From an uncultured Prochlorococcus sp. (lineage in GTDB: Bacteria > Cyanobacteriota > Cyanobacteriia > PCC-6307 > Cyanobiaceae), in the NCBI GenBank assembly GCA_902615165.1, contig CACMNZ010000016.1, positions 1 to 16,205 of the forward strand: a stretch of 16,205 nucleotides of DNA, read 5' to 3'. The position numbers were made by a program, and so were the translations under genes. The notes under the pieces were generated by a model that was given only the letters and a program-made list of their open reading frames with translations, ran no database searches and had not been told where the DNA came from. Below, piece after piece: positions 1 to 7,850 of this stretch. The first letter of the stretch is position 1. The number at the start of each line of letters is the position of its first letter.

Positions 1-632
1 AAGTTGATTTTATAAGAAATTTAGAAACCTCATTAAATAAGCGAGACTTAGAGTTTATTAAAAAAAATTTTAGAAATGATGAAAACCAAAATATTCCAAA
101 ACAATTTTCAAAGATTATTAATGATTTCCCTAACAGCAAATGGAAGATCAAAAGATTAAAATCTAATATTCCAGATGAAGATATTTTGCGAATAAAAGTT
201 TCTGGGGAAAAAATAGTTAACGGAGAAATATATATACTCGAATCCAAATTTGATTATTTATTTTCAATCGTAAATGGAAAAATAAGTGAAGGGATTATCA
301 AAAATTTATTCACCACAATAAGAAACGATAATAAAAAAATAGATATTAGTTTTAAAATTCCTGATAGAGTTCTTACTGGTTCAAAATACGATATCGATAT
401 AATTCTAAATAAGCCTCTTGAAGAAGTGATTATTGCTGGAGCTATAAAACCTCATCAAGTTAATTCATTTTTTGAACAAGAAATTTTATTAGAACCATTG
501 GCGTCTGGAGGGATTTTTAAAATTACAAGAGCCCCTTCAAAACCAGGGATGCAAATTTGGTCAGGAATCATAGCTCATCCTGAGGGAATGATTACTTTCA
601 CAAAGAGCATTGATATTGTTGATGAGATATAA
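1..632 (+). CDS. Hypothetical protein, 5' end outside window (possible NTF2-like N-terminal domain)
   Basis: The reading frame is open from position 3 to the TAA at 630-632, giving 209 visible residues with no start codon that must be used. A TTG at 183-185, a few codons before the ..LRIKVSGEK.. segment, could be mistaken for the start, but the frame upstream is protein-like, so I treat the gene as cut by the window edge. The first visible residues (..FIRNLETSLNKRDLEFIKKNF..) resemble the helical opening of NTF2/SnoaL-like domains, and the ..FPNSKWKIKRLKS.. stretch also fits such a fold. The last 100 residues alternate hydrophobic and polar residues with Gly/Pro turns, suggesting a beta-sandwich. 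No catalytic motif or membrane segment is visible. It runs tail-to-tail into pgk with one base between the stop codons. The function is unknown and the domain suggestion is weak. Confidence 0.75.
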   Translation, partial: VDFIRNLETSLNKRDLEFIKKNFRNDENQNIPKQFSKIINDFPNSKWKIKRLKSNIPDEDILRIKVSGEKIVNGEIYILESKFDYLFSIVNGKISEGIIKNLFTTIRNDNKKIDISFKIPDRVLTGSKYDIDIILNKPLEEVIIAGAIKPHQVNSFFEQEILLEPLASGGIFKITRAPSKPGMQIWSGIIAHPEGMITFTKSIDIVDEI

Positions 633-633
633 C

Positions 634-1842
634 CTAAGCGTCGTTTAACGCAGCCACACCTGGTAAAGTTTTACCTTCTAAAAGTTCCAAACTAGCCCCA
701 CCTCCGGTAGATATATGAGACATTTTTTCAGCTAATCCTGCTTTTTCAACTGCTGCAACTGAATCTCCACCACCAATTATTGTACAAACTTCAGAAAAAG
801 CACTTAAGTCCGCAAGAGTCGTAGCTATTGCATTTGTACCATCTGCAAATTTATCAAATTCAAAAACTCCCATTGGACCATTCCATATAATTGTCTTACA
901 TTCTGCAAGAGCATTCTGAAAAACTTTAATGGAATCTGGACCAATATCTAGACCCATCCAATTACCACTAATTGCATCAATTTGAGATATTTTACTATTG
1001 GCATCAGGAGAAAATTCATCAGCCAAAACAACATCGGTGGGTAATAATAACTCTACTCCTTTTGCTTTTGCTTTTGCTTCTAAATCTTTAGCAAGCTCGA
1101 GTTTATCTTCTTCTACAAGGCTCTTTCCGACATCTAAACCTCTAGCTTTATAAAAAGTGAAAATCATACCTCCACCAATCATGATTTTGTCACACTTATC
1201 TAGTAAAGAATCAAGTACTCCTATTTTGCTACTAACCTTTGACCCTCCAACTATTGCTGCCAATGGACGATTTGGGGAATCTACTGCTCCTTGCAGGTAT
1301 TTCAATTCTTTTTCTAAAAGGAATCCAGCTACTGAGGGACTTAAATAATTTGTAACACCCTGAGTTGAAGCATGCGCTCTATGAGCAGCACCGAAAGCAT
1401 CATTTACATACATATCTGCATGTGATGCTAATTTTTCAGCAAACTCCAGGTCGTTCTTTTCCTCTTCACCAAAAAAACGAACATTCTCAAGTAAAAGAAC
1501 ATCTCCATTAGATAAGCTATTTGATTGTGCAACTGCTTCATCATCAATACAACTGTTAGTAAGAGCAACATTTTGCCCCAACAATTCACTTAATCTTGCT
1601 GCTACTGGAGTTAATCTCATTTTTTCATTTACCTGACCCTTCGGTCTACCAAAATGAGCAGCTAAAATAACTTTTGCAGAATGATTAATAAGATATTCAA
1701 TAGTTGGGATCGCTGCACGAATACGCGTATCGTCGGTTATTTGACCGTCTTCATTTAATGGAACATTAAAATCTACTCTTACAAGAACTTTTTTTCCTTC
1801 TAAATGTGTCTTATCAAGACTGGAAAGAGATAATTTTGTCAT
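634..1842 (-). CDS. pgk: Phosphoglycerate kinase
   Basis: This enzyme interconverts 1,3-bisphosphoglycerate + ADP and 3-phosphoglycerate + ATP in the cytosol. In a photoautotroph it runs mainly toward 1,3-bisphosphoglycerate in the Calvin cycle and the other way in glycolysis. At 402 residues it has the full family length. Visible signatures are the VRVDFNVP substrate motif near residue 22, HFGRPKG near residue 63, the [13 protein letters not shown] segment in the N-terminal domain, GGSKVSSKI at the domain hinge, and the nucleotide-binding [13 protein letters not shown] from about residue 357, followed by [11 protein letters not shown]. The ATG at 1840-1842 gives the usual cyanobacterial N-terminus ([11 protein letters not shown]). 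The gene is transcribed alone, divergent from rbgA, and the upstream gap holds an NtcA-like promoter. Its end abuts the end of the preceding + strand gene. Confidence 0.98.
   Translation of the reverse strand: MTKLSLSSLDKTHLEGKKVLVRVDFNVPLNEDGQITDDTRIRAAIPTIEYLINHSAKVILAAHFGRPKGQVNEKMRLTPVAARLSELLGQNVALTNSCIDDEAVAQSNSLSNGDVLLLENVRFFGEEEKNDLEFAEKLASHADMYVNDAFGAAHRAHASTQGVTNYLSPSVAGFLLEKELKYLQGAVDSPNRPLAAIVGGSKVSSKIGVLDSLLDKCDKIMIGGGMIFTFYKARGLDVGKSLVEEDKLELAKDLEAKAKAKGVELLLPTDVVLADEFSPDANSKISQIDAISGNWMGLDIGPDSIKVFQNALAECKTIIWNGPMGVFEFDKFADGTNAIATTLADLSAFSEVCTIIGGGDSVAAVEKAGLAEKMSHISTGGGASLELLEGKTLPGVAALNDA
1060..1077. repeat. Three tandem TTTTGC hexamers inside pgk
   Basis: TTTTGC occurs three times in direct tandem on the + strand. 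On the coding strand this is GCAAAA three times, encoding Ala-Lys repeats in the helical ..[13 protein letters not shown].. segment of phosphoglycerate kinase. A change of one unit would keep the reading frame. It is probably a simple lysine/alanine-rich helix and not a functional repeat. Confidence 0.6.
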
Positions 1843-1875
1843 TAAACAAGCTATATTTATAATCTCAAGACCCTA

Positions 1876-1918
1876 ACGTTAATTTGGGCTTATTGGGTTA
1901 AAAAGTAATTACTGTTAC
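1876..1918 (-). promoter_or_regulatory. Candidate NtcA-activated promoter of pgk
   Basis: Read on the - strand, GTAACAGTAATTAC (positions 1918 to 1905) matches the NtcA half-sites GTA-N8-TAC exactly. It is followed after 23 nt by TAACGT (1881 to 1876), which fits the TAN3T -10 box. The consensus for NtcA-activated cyanobacterial promoters is GTA-N8-TAC-N20-24-TAN3T, so both parts and the spacing agree. Transcription would start near 1869, leaving a leader of about 27 nt before the pgk ATG at 1842. The match is seen in the sequence; control by the nitrogen regulator NtcA is inferred. In such AT-rich DNA the palindrome alone can arise by chance every few kilobases, so the spacing and position are the main support. 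Confidence 0.45.
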
Positions 1919-1948
1919 CTATGCCTTAATAAATTTTAAGAATTAACG

Positions 1949-1954
1949 ATTATA
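1949..1954 (-). promoter_or_regulatory. Alternative -10 hexamer upstream of pgk
   Basis: The - strand carries a perfect TATAAT at 1954 to 1949, which would give a pgk leader of about 100 nt. There is no good -35 hexamer at 16-18 bp, and AT-rich DNA produces this word easily. It is recorded as a competitor or second start site to the NtcA-like promoter closer to the gene. Confidence 0.25.
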
Positions 1955-1975
1955 AAAATTTTTAGTTATTTAATT

Positions 1976-1981
1976 TATACT
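1976..1981 (+). promoter_or_regulatory. Candidate -10 box for rbgA-rluD
   Basis: TATACT lies 73 bp before the GTG start of rbgA in the divergent pgk/rbgA gap, the only place where a promoter for this gene pair could sit outside coding DNA. No convincing -35 element is seen. A second option is TTGAAA at 2003-2008 followed 17 bp later by the poorer TAATAC. The choice between them is uncertain. Confidence 0.25.
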
Positions 1982-2054
1982 AAAATTTAGAAGTAAATGC
2001 TTTTGAAACTTATAAAAACTAAAAGTAATACAAAATTTTATTTGATTTATTGAA

Positions 2055-2927
2055 GTGGACATACCCAAAATCCAATGGTACCCAGGCCATATCGCAAAAG
2101 CAGAAAAGAAATTATCTGAAGTTATCAATAAAGTAGATTTAGTTATCGAAGTGAGAGATGCACGAATTCCTTTGTCAACAGGACATCCACACTTAAATAA
2201 ATGGATAAATAATAAAAAACATATTCTTGTCATTAACAGATCAGATATGATCTCCCCGAATACAATCAATAGTTGGAATAAATGGTTTAATTCTAAAGAT
2301 CAATATCCTCTTTGGTGTGATGCTAAAAGAGGAATAGGGATTAACGAAATTTGTAAGTCAGCCAAAGATTCTAGGTCTTCAATCGATGATAGAAGACTCT
2401 CTAGAGGAATGCGAATTAGGCCAATTAGAGCCCTTACACTTGGTTTTCCAAACGTAGGAAAGTCGGCATTAATTAATAGAATCGCAAAAAAAAGAGTTGT
2501 AGATAGCGCTAGGAAAGCAGGCGTGACTCGTAATTTAAGATGGATAAAATTAGAAAGTGGTATAGATCTGCTAGATGCTCCTGGTGTTATACCTCCAAAT
2601 TTAGAAGATCAAAAATCAGCACTTAATCTTGCACTGTGTGACGATATTGGAGAAGCTGCTTATGAAATAGAGAGTGTCGCAATTGGATTTATCAAAATTA
2701 TATCCACTCTCAACAAAGATAAGAATGCGAATATCTCAGTTAAACAAATATCTAATAGATATGGAGTTGATATTACTAAAGGCTTTAAGAGTCCTTCTGC
2801 TTGGATCGACGAAGCAGCTTCAAAACATACCTCTGGCGATAAAAGGAGAATGTCTCATAAGTTATTGGAAGATTATAGAAATCAAATGCTGGGTAAAATT
2901 GCTTTAGAAGTCCCACTATGGAATTAA
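2055..2927 (+). CDS. rbgA: Ribosome biogenesis GTPase RbgA/YlqF (circularly permuted)
   Basis: This GTPase of the YlqF/RbgA (MMR1/HSR1) family drives late assembly of the 50S ribosomal subunit. The G motifs appear in the permuted order typical of the family: the G4-type NRSD at residues 61-64, then the P-loop GFPNVGKS at 130-137, then G3 DAPG at 174-177. The N-terminal IQWYPGHIAKA segment is diagnostic. At 290 residues it has the usual length. The start is GTG at 2055: an in-frame TGA at 2043-2045 leaves no room upstream, and the conserved PKIQWYPGH motif begins only four residues later. No Shine-Dalgarno sequence is seen. G4 reads NRSD where the canonical form is NKxD. The 3' end overlaps the rluD-type gene by 10 nt, implying co-transcription and probably translational coupling. 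Confidence 0.95.
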   Translation: MDIPKIQWYPGHIAKAEKKLSEVINKVDLVIEVRDARIPLSTGHPHLNKWINNKKHILVINRSDMISPNTINSWNKWFNSKDQYPLWCDAKRGIGINEICKSAKDSRSSIDDRRLSRGMRIRPIRALTLGFPNVGKSALINRIAKKRVVDSARKAGVTRNLRWIKLESGIDLLDAPGVIPPNLEDQKSALNLALCDDIGEAAYEIESVAIGFIKIISTLNKDKNANISVKQISNRYGVDITKGFKSPSAWIDEAASKHTSGDKRRMSHKLLEDYRNQMLGKIALEVPLWN

Positions 2928-3877
2928 ATAATCAAAATTCTTTCGGCATTGGAGAAGGTGAGCTTATAGAAATTATTTATGAGCTACCTCTTCCTATGAG
3001 GCTAGACAGATGGTTGGTAAGTAAAAGGCCAGAACAAAGTAGAGCAAGAATTCAACATTTTATAAATTCAGGTTTAGTACTTGTAAACTATAAGACTGCG
3101 AAAGCAAAGACCCCATTAAAAAATGGCGACAATATTCAAATATGGATGCCTCCTCCAGAACCTCTTATTTATTTGAAACCTGAAAAAATGGATTTAAATA
3201 TCCTTTTTGAAGACGAGCACATCATAGTAATTAATAAACAATCAGGACTAATTGTTCATCCAGCCCCTGGACACAAATCTGGAACTTTAGTGAATGGATT
3301 ACTTTTTCACTGTAAAGATCTACCTGGAATTAATGGGAAACTAAGACCTGGGATTGTTCACAGATTAGATAAAGATACCTCCGGATGTATGGTTGTTGCA
3401 AAAAGCCAAGAGGCATTAGTAAATCTCCAGAAACAAATTAAAGAAAAAATAGCATCACGCGAATATATTGCAGTAATTCATGGAGCACCGAATTCTGAAG
3501 AAGGCCAAATAGTGGGAAACATTGGCAGAGATAAATTAAATAGATTGAAATATAAAGTAGTTGAAGAAACTTCAGGAAGGTATGCCTGTACCTATTGGAA
3601 ATTAGAAGAAAGATTCGGCAATTACTCATTAATGAGTTTCAAACTAGATACGGGGCGAACGCATCAAATAAGAGTACATAGCGCTCACATTAATCATCCA
3701 ATTGTGGGTGATCCGTTATATGGAAGATGTAAAAAACTACCATGTAAATTAGATGGCCAAGCTTTACACGCCATTAAGCTTGGACTTATACATCCAATAA
3801 ATGGTAAAGAAATGTTATTTGAATCAGAATTACCATTAGATTTTCAAAAATTACTAAGTGTTCTTAAAATTAAATAA
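2918..3877 (+). CDS. rluD: Ribosomal large subunit pseudouridine synthase, RluD/RluC family
   Basis: This is a RluA-family pseudouridine synthase. Family members convert specific uridines of 23S rRNA to pseudouridine; RluD itself modifies helix 69. An N-terminal S4 RNA-binding domain is seen at about residues 26-75 (MRLDRWLVSKRPEQSRARIQ.., ..LKNGDNIQI). The catalytic domain carries HPAPGHKSGTLVNGL and the signature HRLDKDTSG, with the catalytic Asp at residue 151. The later DTGRTHQIRVHSAHINHPIVGDPLYG region is also characteristic. The length of 319 residues fits RluD; I cannot exclude RluC-type site specificity from sequence alone. The ATG lies inside the last codons of rbgA. The stop codon lies 8 nt into the end of the opposing ABC gene, so no separate terminator exists. 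Confidence 0.93.
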   Translation: MELNNQNSFGIGEGELIEIIYELPLPMRLDRWLVSKRPEQSRARIQHFINSGLVLVNYKTAKAKTPLKNGDNIQIWMPPPEPLIYLKPEKMDLNILFEDEHIIVINKQSGLIVHPAPGHKSGTLVNGLLFHCKDLPGINGKLRPGIVHRLDKDTSGCMVVAKSQEALVNLQKQIKEKIASREYIAVIHGAPNSEEGQIVGNIGRDKLNRLKYKVVEETSGRYACTYWKLEERFGNYSLMSFKLDTGRTHQIRVHSAHINHPIVGDPLYGRCKKLPCKLDGQALHAIKLGLIHPINGKEMLFESELPLDFQKLLSVLKIK

Positions 3878-5468
3878 GGTTCAAAGAGGAATTTACAAGC
3901 GATTTTGTATACGTGTTTTGAGTTTTAGTGAATATTGTGGAACTTTCTCCTTCATCAACTATCTTTCCGTGATTCATAACTAGCAACCTATCACAAAATC
4001 TTTTAGCAATCCCCAAATCATGAGTAATAAAGATAATCGTTAAATTCATTTTTTCTTGCAAGACTCTAAGTAATTCAAGAATCTCTATTTTTACTGAACC
4101 ATCCAACATATTAACGCTCTCATCACAAATCAAAATTTTTGGTTTCAACAATAGCGCTCTGGCTAATGAAATTCTTTGCAATTGACCACCAGATAATTGG
4201 CTAGGATAAGAATTAAAAAAATTATTATTTAAGGGAAGATTCAAATTTCTAAACATTAATTTTATTTCTTTTTCGATTTTTCTATTATCTGAAATTTTTT
4301 GAATAAAAAATATATCTTCCAAAATACTTTTAATTGTCATTTTCGGGTTCAAACTTGAAAAAGGATCTTGAAAAATAATTTGCACTTTATTGTTCTTTTT
4401 AAAAGATTTATTTTTTTTCGATGCATGATTTTTATCATAAATTTTGATTTCACCACCTCTTACTTTAAGAAGTCCAATTAAAGCCCTACATAATGTACTT
4501 TTACCACTCCCTGAAGAACCAACTATTCCAAGAGTCTCATTCTCATATAACTTGAAACTAACTTCATTTAGTGCCTTATTCCATTTATTAATGAAAATTG
4601 AAGAATTTAATTTATACCAATGTCTTAGGTTATTTACCTCTAGAACAACCTGATCTCGAGCATTATTTTTAGTATTTGGTTCTAATACTATTTTTGAAGC
4701 ATTTACTAACTTTTTCCCGATATCTGATTTTGGTGATTGAAAAATATCTAATATATTCCCTTTTTCAACAATCGATCCCTTTGCAATTATTGCAACTTTT
4801 TTACACCACTTTGCTGCAAGATTAATATCATGACTAATTAAAATTAAAGTTGTATCAAATTCATTACATAGATGAATTATTTCTTGCATAATTTCAAAAC
4901 TTGTTTTGGTATCTAAGCTTGTTGTAGGTTCATCAGCTATTAATAATTTAGGTTTCAAAGCAAGTGCCATTGCTATAGAAACTCTCTGTCTCATTCCGCC
5001 GCTAAATTGATGTGGGAAAGAATCAAGTCTACTTTCTTCAATTCCGACTTTTTGAAAAACTTCTCTTACTAATTTTTTAATAGCTAAAGATGATTTAGTT
5101 TGATAATGTGTTTTAAATAATTCATATAAATGATCCCCAACTCTCATTAGCGGATTAAGTTTTTTTATAGAGTCTTGATAAATAAATCCAAAATTCTTTC
5201 TTCTAAATAATTGTGCATCTTTGTTGTTTATTTTCCTAGGATCTACATTAGAAATCGATAGATACCCTTTAGAAGTGGCCTTTGCAGGCAATATATTTAC
5301 TAATGTTTTTGCAAAAGTGGTCTTTCCACATCCAGAAGGTCCTATTATGGCCAAATGATCTCCACTATCTATTTCCAAATTAAAATTTTTGATAATAGGT
5401 TGCTGTTTTAGACCATATTTAACAGTAAGTTCTTTAACTACAATAATTTTTTCTTTATTTTTTTCCAT
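3870..5468 (-). CDS. ABC transporter protein with two fused ATPase domains (peptide/nickel type)
   Basis: This is a cytoplasmic ATPase with two nucleotide-binding domains in one chain, the layout of YejF/DppD-DppF fusions that power di- or oligopeptide importers. In domain 1 the Walker A motif GPSGCGKT is at residues 43-50, followed by a Q-loop (FIYQDS), the signature SGGMRQR and Walker B LLIADEPTTSLD. In domain 2 Walker A GSSGSGKS is at 317-324, with IFQDPFSSLNPKM, signature LSGGQLQR, Walker B ILICDESVNMLD and a switch His (FITHD). All ATPase motifs look intact in both halves. The oligo_HPY motif after domain 1 (usually HPYT) is replaced by KSDIGK; after domain 2 it is NTYTKSL. No permease or solute-binding protein is encoded in the window, so the substrate is unknown. 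The gene is divergent from rel with 54 bp between the start codons. Confidence 0.92.
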   Translation of the reverse strand: MEKNKEKIIVVKELTVKYGLKQQPIIKNFNLEIDSGDHLAIIGPSGCGKTTFAKTLVNILPAKATSKGYLSISNVDPRKINNKDAQLFRRKNFGFIYQDSIKKLNPLMRVGDHLYELFKTHYQTKSSLAIKKLVREVFQKVGIEESRLDSFPHQFSGGMRQRVSIAMALALKPKLLIADEPTTSLDTKTSFEIMQEIIHLCNEFDTTLILISHDINLAAKWCKKVAIIAKGSIVEKGNILDIFQSPKSDIGKKLVNASKIVLEPNTKNNARDQVVLEVNNLRHWYKLNSSIFINKWNKALNEVSFKLYENETLGIVGSSGSGKSTLCRALIGLLKVRGGEIKIYDKNHASKKNKSFKKNNKVQIIFQDPFSSLNPKMTIKSILEDIFFIQKISDNRKIEKEIKLMFRNLNLPLNNNFFNSYPSQLSGGQLQRISLARALLLKPKILICDESVNMLDGSVKIEILELLRVLQEKMNLTIIFITHDLGIAKRFCDRLLVMNHGKIVDEGESSTIFTKTQNTYTKSLVNSSLNLI

Positions 5469-5522
5469 GATTTATAGCAAATTTTTCTAGACATAAATAA
5501 AATACATCTAAAGCAATATAAA
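5469..5522. other. 54-bp divergent gap between the ABC ATPase gene and rel
   Basis: Both genes start outward from this short gap. I see no convincing -35/-10 pair in either direction. TAAAAT at 5498-5503 is a possible rel -10 and the TTTATA at 5471-5476 reads TATAAA toward the ABC gene but lies too near its ATG. At least one promoter probably lies inside the opposite gene's coding start. Confidence 0.4.
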
Positions 5523-7832
5523 ATGTCCGAAGCAGCTGCAAATTCAAAAGAAAAAAACGAAATTGAAGTTTCCAAAACTATTTTGCCCGAAAATAAAAAA
5601 TATGAAAGTGAATCTTTGAATTATCAAATAAACATTCCCAATTGGCTTCTTAAAGATATTCATAATTTTGAAAAATCAAATAAAGAAAATGATGAGAATC
5701 AAAACCTTATAGTAAAGGCTTTTAAACTTGCTTATAAAGCTCATGATGGACAATTCCGTGCGAGCGGCGAGCCATACATTATCCACCCGGTTGCTGTTGC
5801 AAATCTCCTTAAAGAAATAGGTGCTAGTTCATCTGTTATTGCTGCAGGCCTTTTACATGATGTAGTTGAAGATACTGGCATTGATTTATCTGAAATAGAA
5901 ACAAATTTTGGATTAGAAGTAAAAATACTTGTAGAGGGTGTAACAAAATTAGGCGGCATTCACTTTAACAACAGGACTGAAGCACAAGCTGAAAATCTTA
6001 GGAAAATGTTTTTGGCTATGGCCAGCGATATCAGAGTTGTCTTAGTTAAACTTGCAGATCGACTTCATAACATGAGAACAATTGAATGGCTAAATGATGA
6101 GAAAAAACTAAGAATAGCGAGAGAAACAAGAGAGATTTATGCACCATTAGCTAATCGACTAGGAATAAACAGATTTAAATGGGAATTAGAAGATTTAGCT
6201 TTTAAATTCCTAGAGCCTAAAGAATATCTAGATCTTAAAGATCAAATCGCCGTTAAAAGAAGTGATAGAGAAAAAAGATTAAAAGTAACTTTGAATCTTA
6301 TGAAGGAAAACTTGAATTCAGCGGGTTTGAAAAATTTTGAAATAACAGGAAGGCCAAAACATCTTTATGGCATCTGGAGCAAAATGGAAAGACAACAAAA
6401 GCATTTTCACGAGATTTATGATGTTGCTGCCCTAAGAATTATCGTGGACAATTCAGATAGTTGTTATAGAGCTTTAGCAGTTGTTCATGATACTTTCAAA
6501 CCAATTCCAGGTAGATTTAAAGACTATATAGGATTACCAAAACCCAATGGATATCAGTCCTTACACACTTCTGTGATTGGAAGACATCGACCTATTGAAG
6601 TTCAAATTAGAACTACTTCGATGCATCAAATTGCTGAATATGGTATTGCCGCTCATTGGCAATATAAAGAGGGTGGTTCTCCTGCTAAAAGTAATGCCGA
6701 GAGATTTAATTGGCTAAGACAATTAGTAGAATGGCAACAAGAAGGTAATGAAAGGGATCATAATGATTATTTAGCTTCAATTAAAGAAGATTTATTTGAT
6801 GAAGAAGTATTTGTAATAACTCCAAAAGGAGATGTTGTTGGTTTAAGGAAAGGATCTACCGCGATAGATTTCGCCTACAGAATCCATTCTGAAGTTGGAA
6901 ATCACTGTAATGGAATAAGAATTAATGAAAAGCTTTCTCCATTATCTACACCACTTCAAAATGGTGACTTCATAGAAATTTTGACAAGTAATAATGCTAC
7001 TCCAAGCTTGGATTGGCTGAACTTTGTAGTTACGCCAACTGCTAAAAATAGAATTCGCCAATGGTATAAGAAAAGCCATCGTGATGAAACGATTAAAAGA
7101 GGTAGAGATTTACTTGAAAAAGAAGTAGGTAGAGACGGTTTTGAAGCATTACTTTCTAGTGAAGCCATGAAAAAAGTTGCAAATCGATGCAATTTAAAAA
7201 CTACTGAAGACCTTCTTGCATCTCTTGGTTTTGGTGGTTTAACTTTGCATCAAGTATTAAACAGACTAAGAGAAGAAATAAAATTACAGACAGAAGATGT
7301 AAAAAATGATTCTGACTCTGAAATAGCAAAATCTCTTAAAAGTAATAATAATTTATCCACTAATCAATCTAATACAGCAGCTAAATCACCAATTTCCGGG
7401 ATAGAAGGTCTTGATTACAGAATAGGTAAATGCTGTTCCCCACTCCCAGGCGAGGATATTATCGGAACTGTGTCGCTCGGCAACCATGGGATAACTATAC
7501 ATAAGGAAGATTGTGAAAATATAATACCAATTCCAATAGAGAGAAGATTACCTGTCGGTTGGAATCAAGATAATAAAACTGGCGATAATAAGTTTCCAAT
7601 TCAGCTACGAATAGAAGTAATTGATCGAGTTGGAGTTCTTAAAGATATTCTTATGCGATTATCTGATAAAGGTATAAACGTTAGTGATGCCAATGTTAAA
7701 ACTGCTTATGGTAAACCAGCTATTATAAATCTTTGTGTAGGTCTTGAAAGTTATAATCAACTTCACAAAACAATTGAACAAATTAAATCAATGGCAGATG
7801 TTTTAGATATTGCCAGAGTTGGACAAAGTTAA
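5523..7832 (+). CDS. spoT: Bifunctional (p)ppGpp synthetase/hydrolase (Rel/SpoT family)
   Basis: This protein makes and degrades the stringent-response alarmone (p)ppGpp from ATP plus GDP/GTP. Domain order is complete over 769 residues. A metal-dependent HD hydrolase domain follows an Asp/Glu/Lys-rich N-terminus (YIIHPVAVA.., HDVVEDT from residue 112, ADRLHNMRT). The synthetase domain has YDVAALRIIV, GRFKDYIGLPKPNGYQSLHTS with the RFKD motif at 331-334, and EVQIRT. A TGS domain spans about 429-490. After a Ser/Asn-rich linker (about 595-625) come the conserved Cys-Cys pair at 637-638 (GKCCSPLPGEDI) and a C-terminal ACT domain (about 690-769). Hydrolase and synthetase motifs both look intact, so the protein is probably bifunctional and the only long Rel of the cell. 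The end faces the DUF2062 gene with an 18-bp gap. Confidence 0.96.
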   Translation: MSEAAANSKEKNEIEVSKTILPENKKYESESLNYQINIPNWLLKDIHNFEKSNKENDENQNLIVKAFKLAYKAHDGQFRASGEPYIIHPVAVANLLKEIGASSSVIAAGLLHDVVEDTGIDLSEIETNFGLEVKILVEGVTKLGGIHFNNRTEAQAENLRKMFLAMASDIRVVLVKLADRLHNMRTIEWLNDEKKLRIARETREIYAPLANRLGINRFKWELEDLAFKFLEPKEYLDLKDQIAVKRSDREKRLKVTLNLMKENLNSAGLKNFEITGRPKHLYGIWSKMERQQKHFHEIYDVAALRIIVDNSDSCYRALAVVHDTFKPIPGRFKDYIGLPKPNGYQSLHTSVIGRHRPIEVQIRTTSMHQIAEYGIAAHWQYKEGGSPAKSNAERFNWLRQLVEWQQEGNERDHNDYLASIKEDLFDEEVFVITPKGDVVGLRKGSTAIDFAYRIHSEVGNHCNGIRINEKLSPLSTPLQNGDFIEILTSNNATPSLDWLNFVVTPTAKNRIRQWYKKSHRDETIKRGRDLLEKEVGRDGFEALLSSEAMKKVANRCNLKTTEDLLASLGFGGLTLHQVLNRLREEIKLQTEDVKNDSDSEIAKSLKSNNNLSTNQSNTAAKSPISGIEGLDYRIGKCCSPLPGEDIIGTVSLGNHGITIHKEDCENIIPIPIERRLPVGWNQDNKTGDNKFPIQLRIEVIDRVGVLKDILMRLSDKGINVSDANVKTAYGKPAIINLCVGLESYNQLHKTIEQIKSMADVLDIARVGQS

Positions 7833-7850
7833 TTTTAAAATCAGATCAAT

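Noticed and set aside
183..188. TTG near 186 as the start of the first gene
   Set aside because: The same frame is open and protein-like back to position 3, so the gene most likely begins before the window.
638..651. GCGT/ACGC inverted repeat at the end of pgk as a terminator
   Set aside because: The stem is only 4 bp, it lies within the pgk coding sequence and no U-tract follows on either strand.
1060..1077. TTTTGC tandem repeat as a phase-variation tract
   Set aside because: Hexamer units preserve the reading frame and encode a normal Ala-Lys helix, so no on/off switching would result.
1874..1881. TAACGTTA palindrome as a separate regulator site
   Set aside because: Eight-base AT-rich palindromes are expected by chance, and six of its bases are better explained as the TAN3T box of the NtcA-like promoter.
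1843..2054. Small RNA or short gene in the 212-bp pgk/rbgA gap
   Set aside because: No stable GC-containing hairpin with U-tract and no protein-like frame is seen. A frame overlapping it on the - strand (1970-2269) is a shadow of rbgA.
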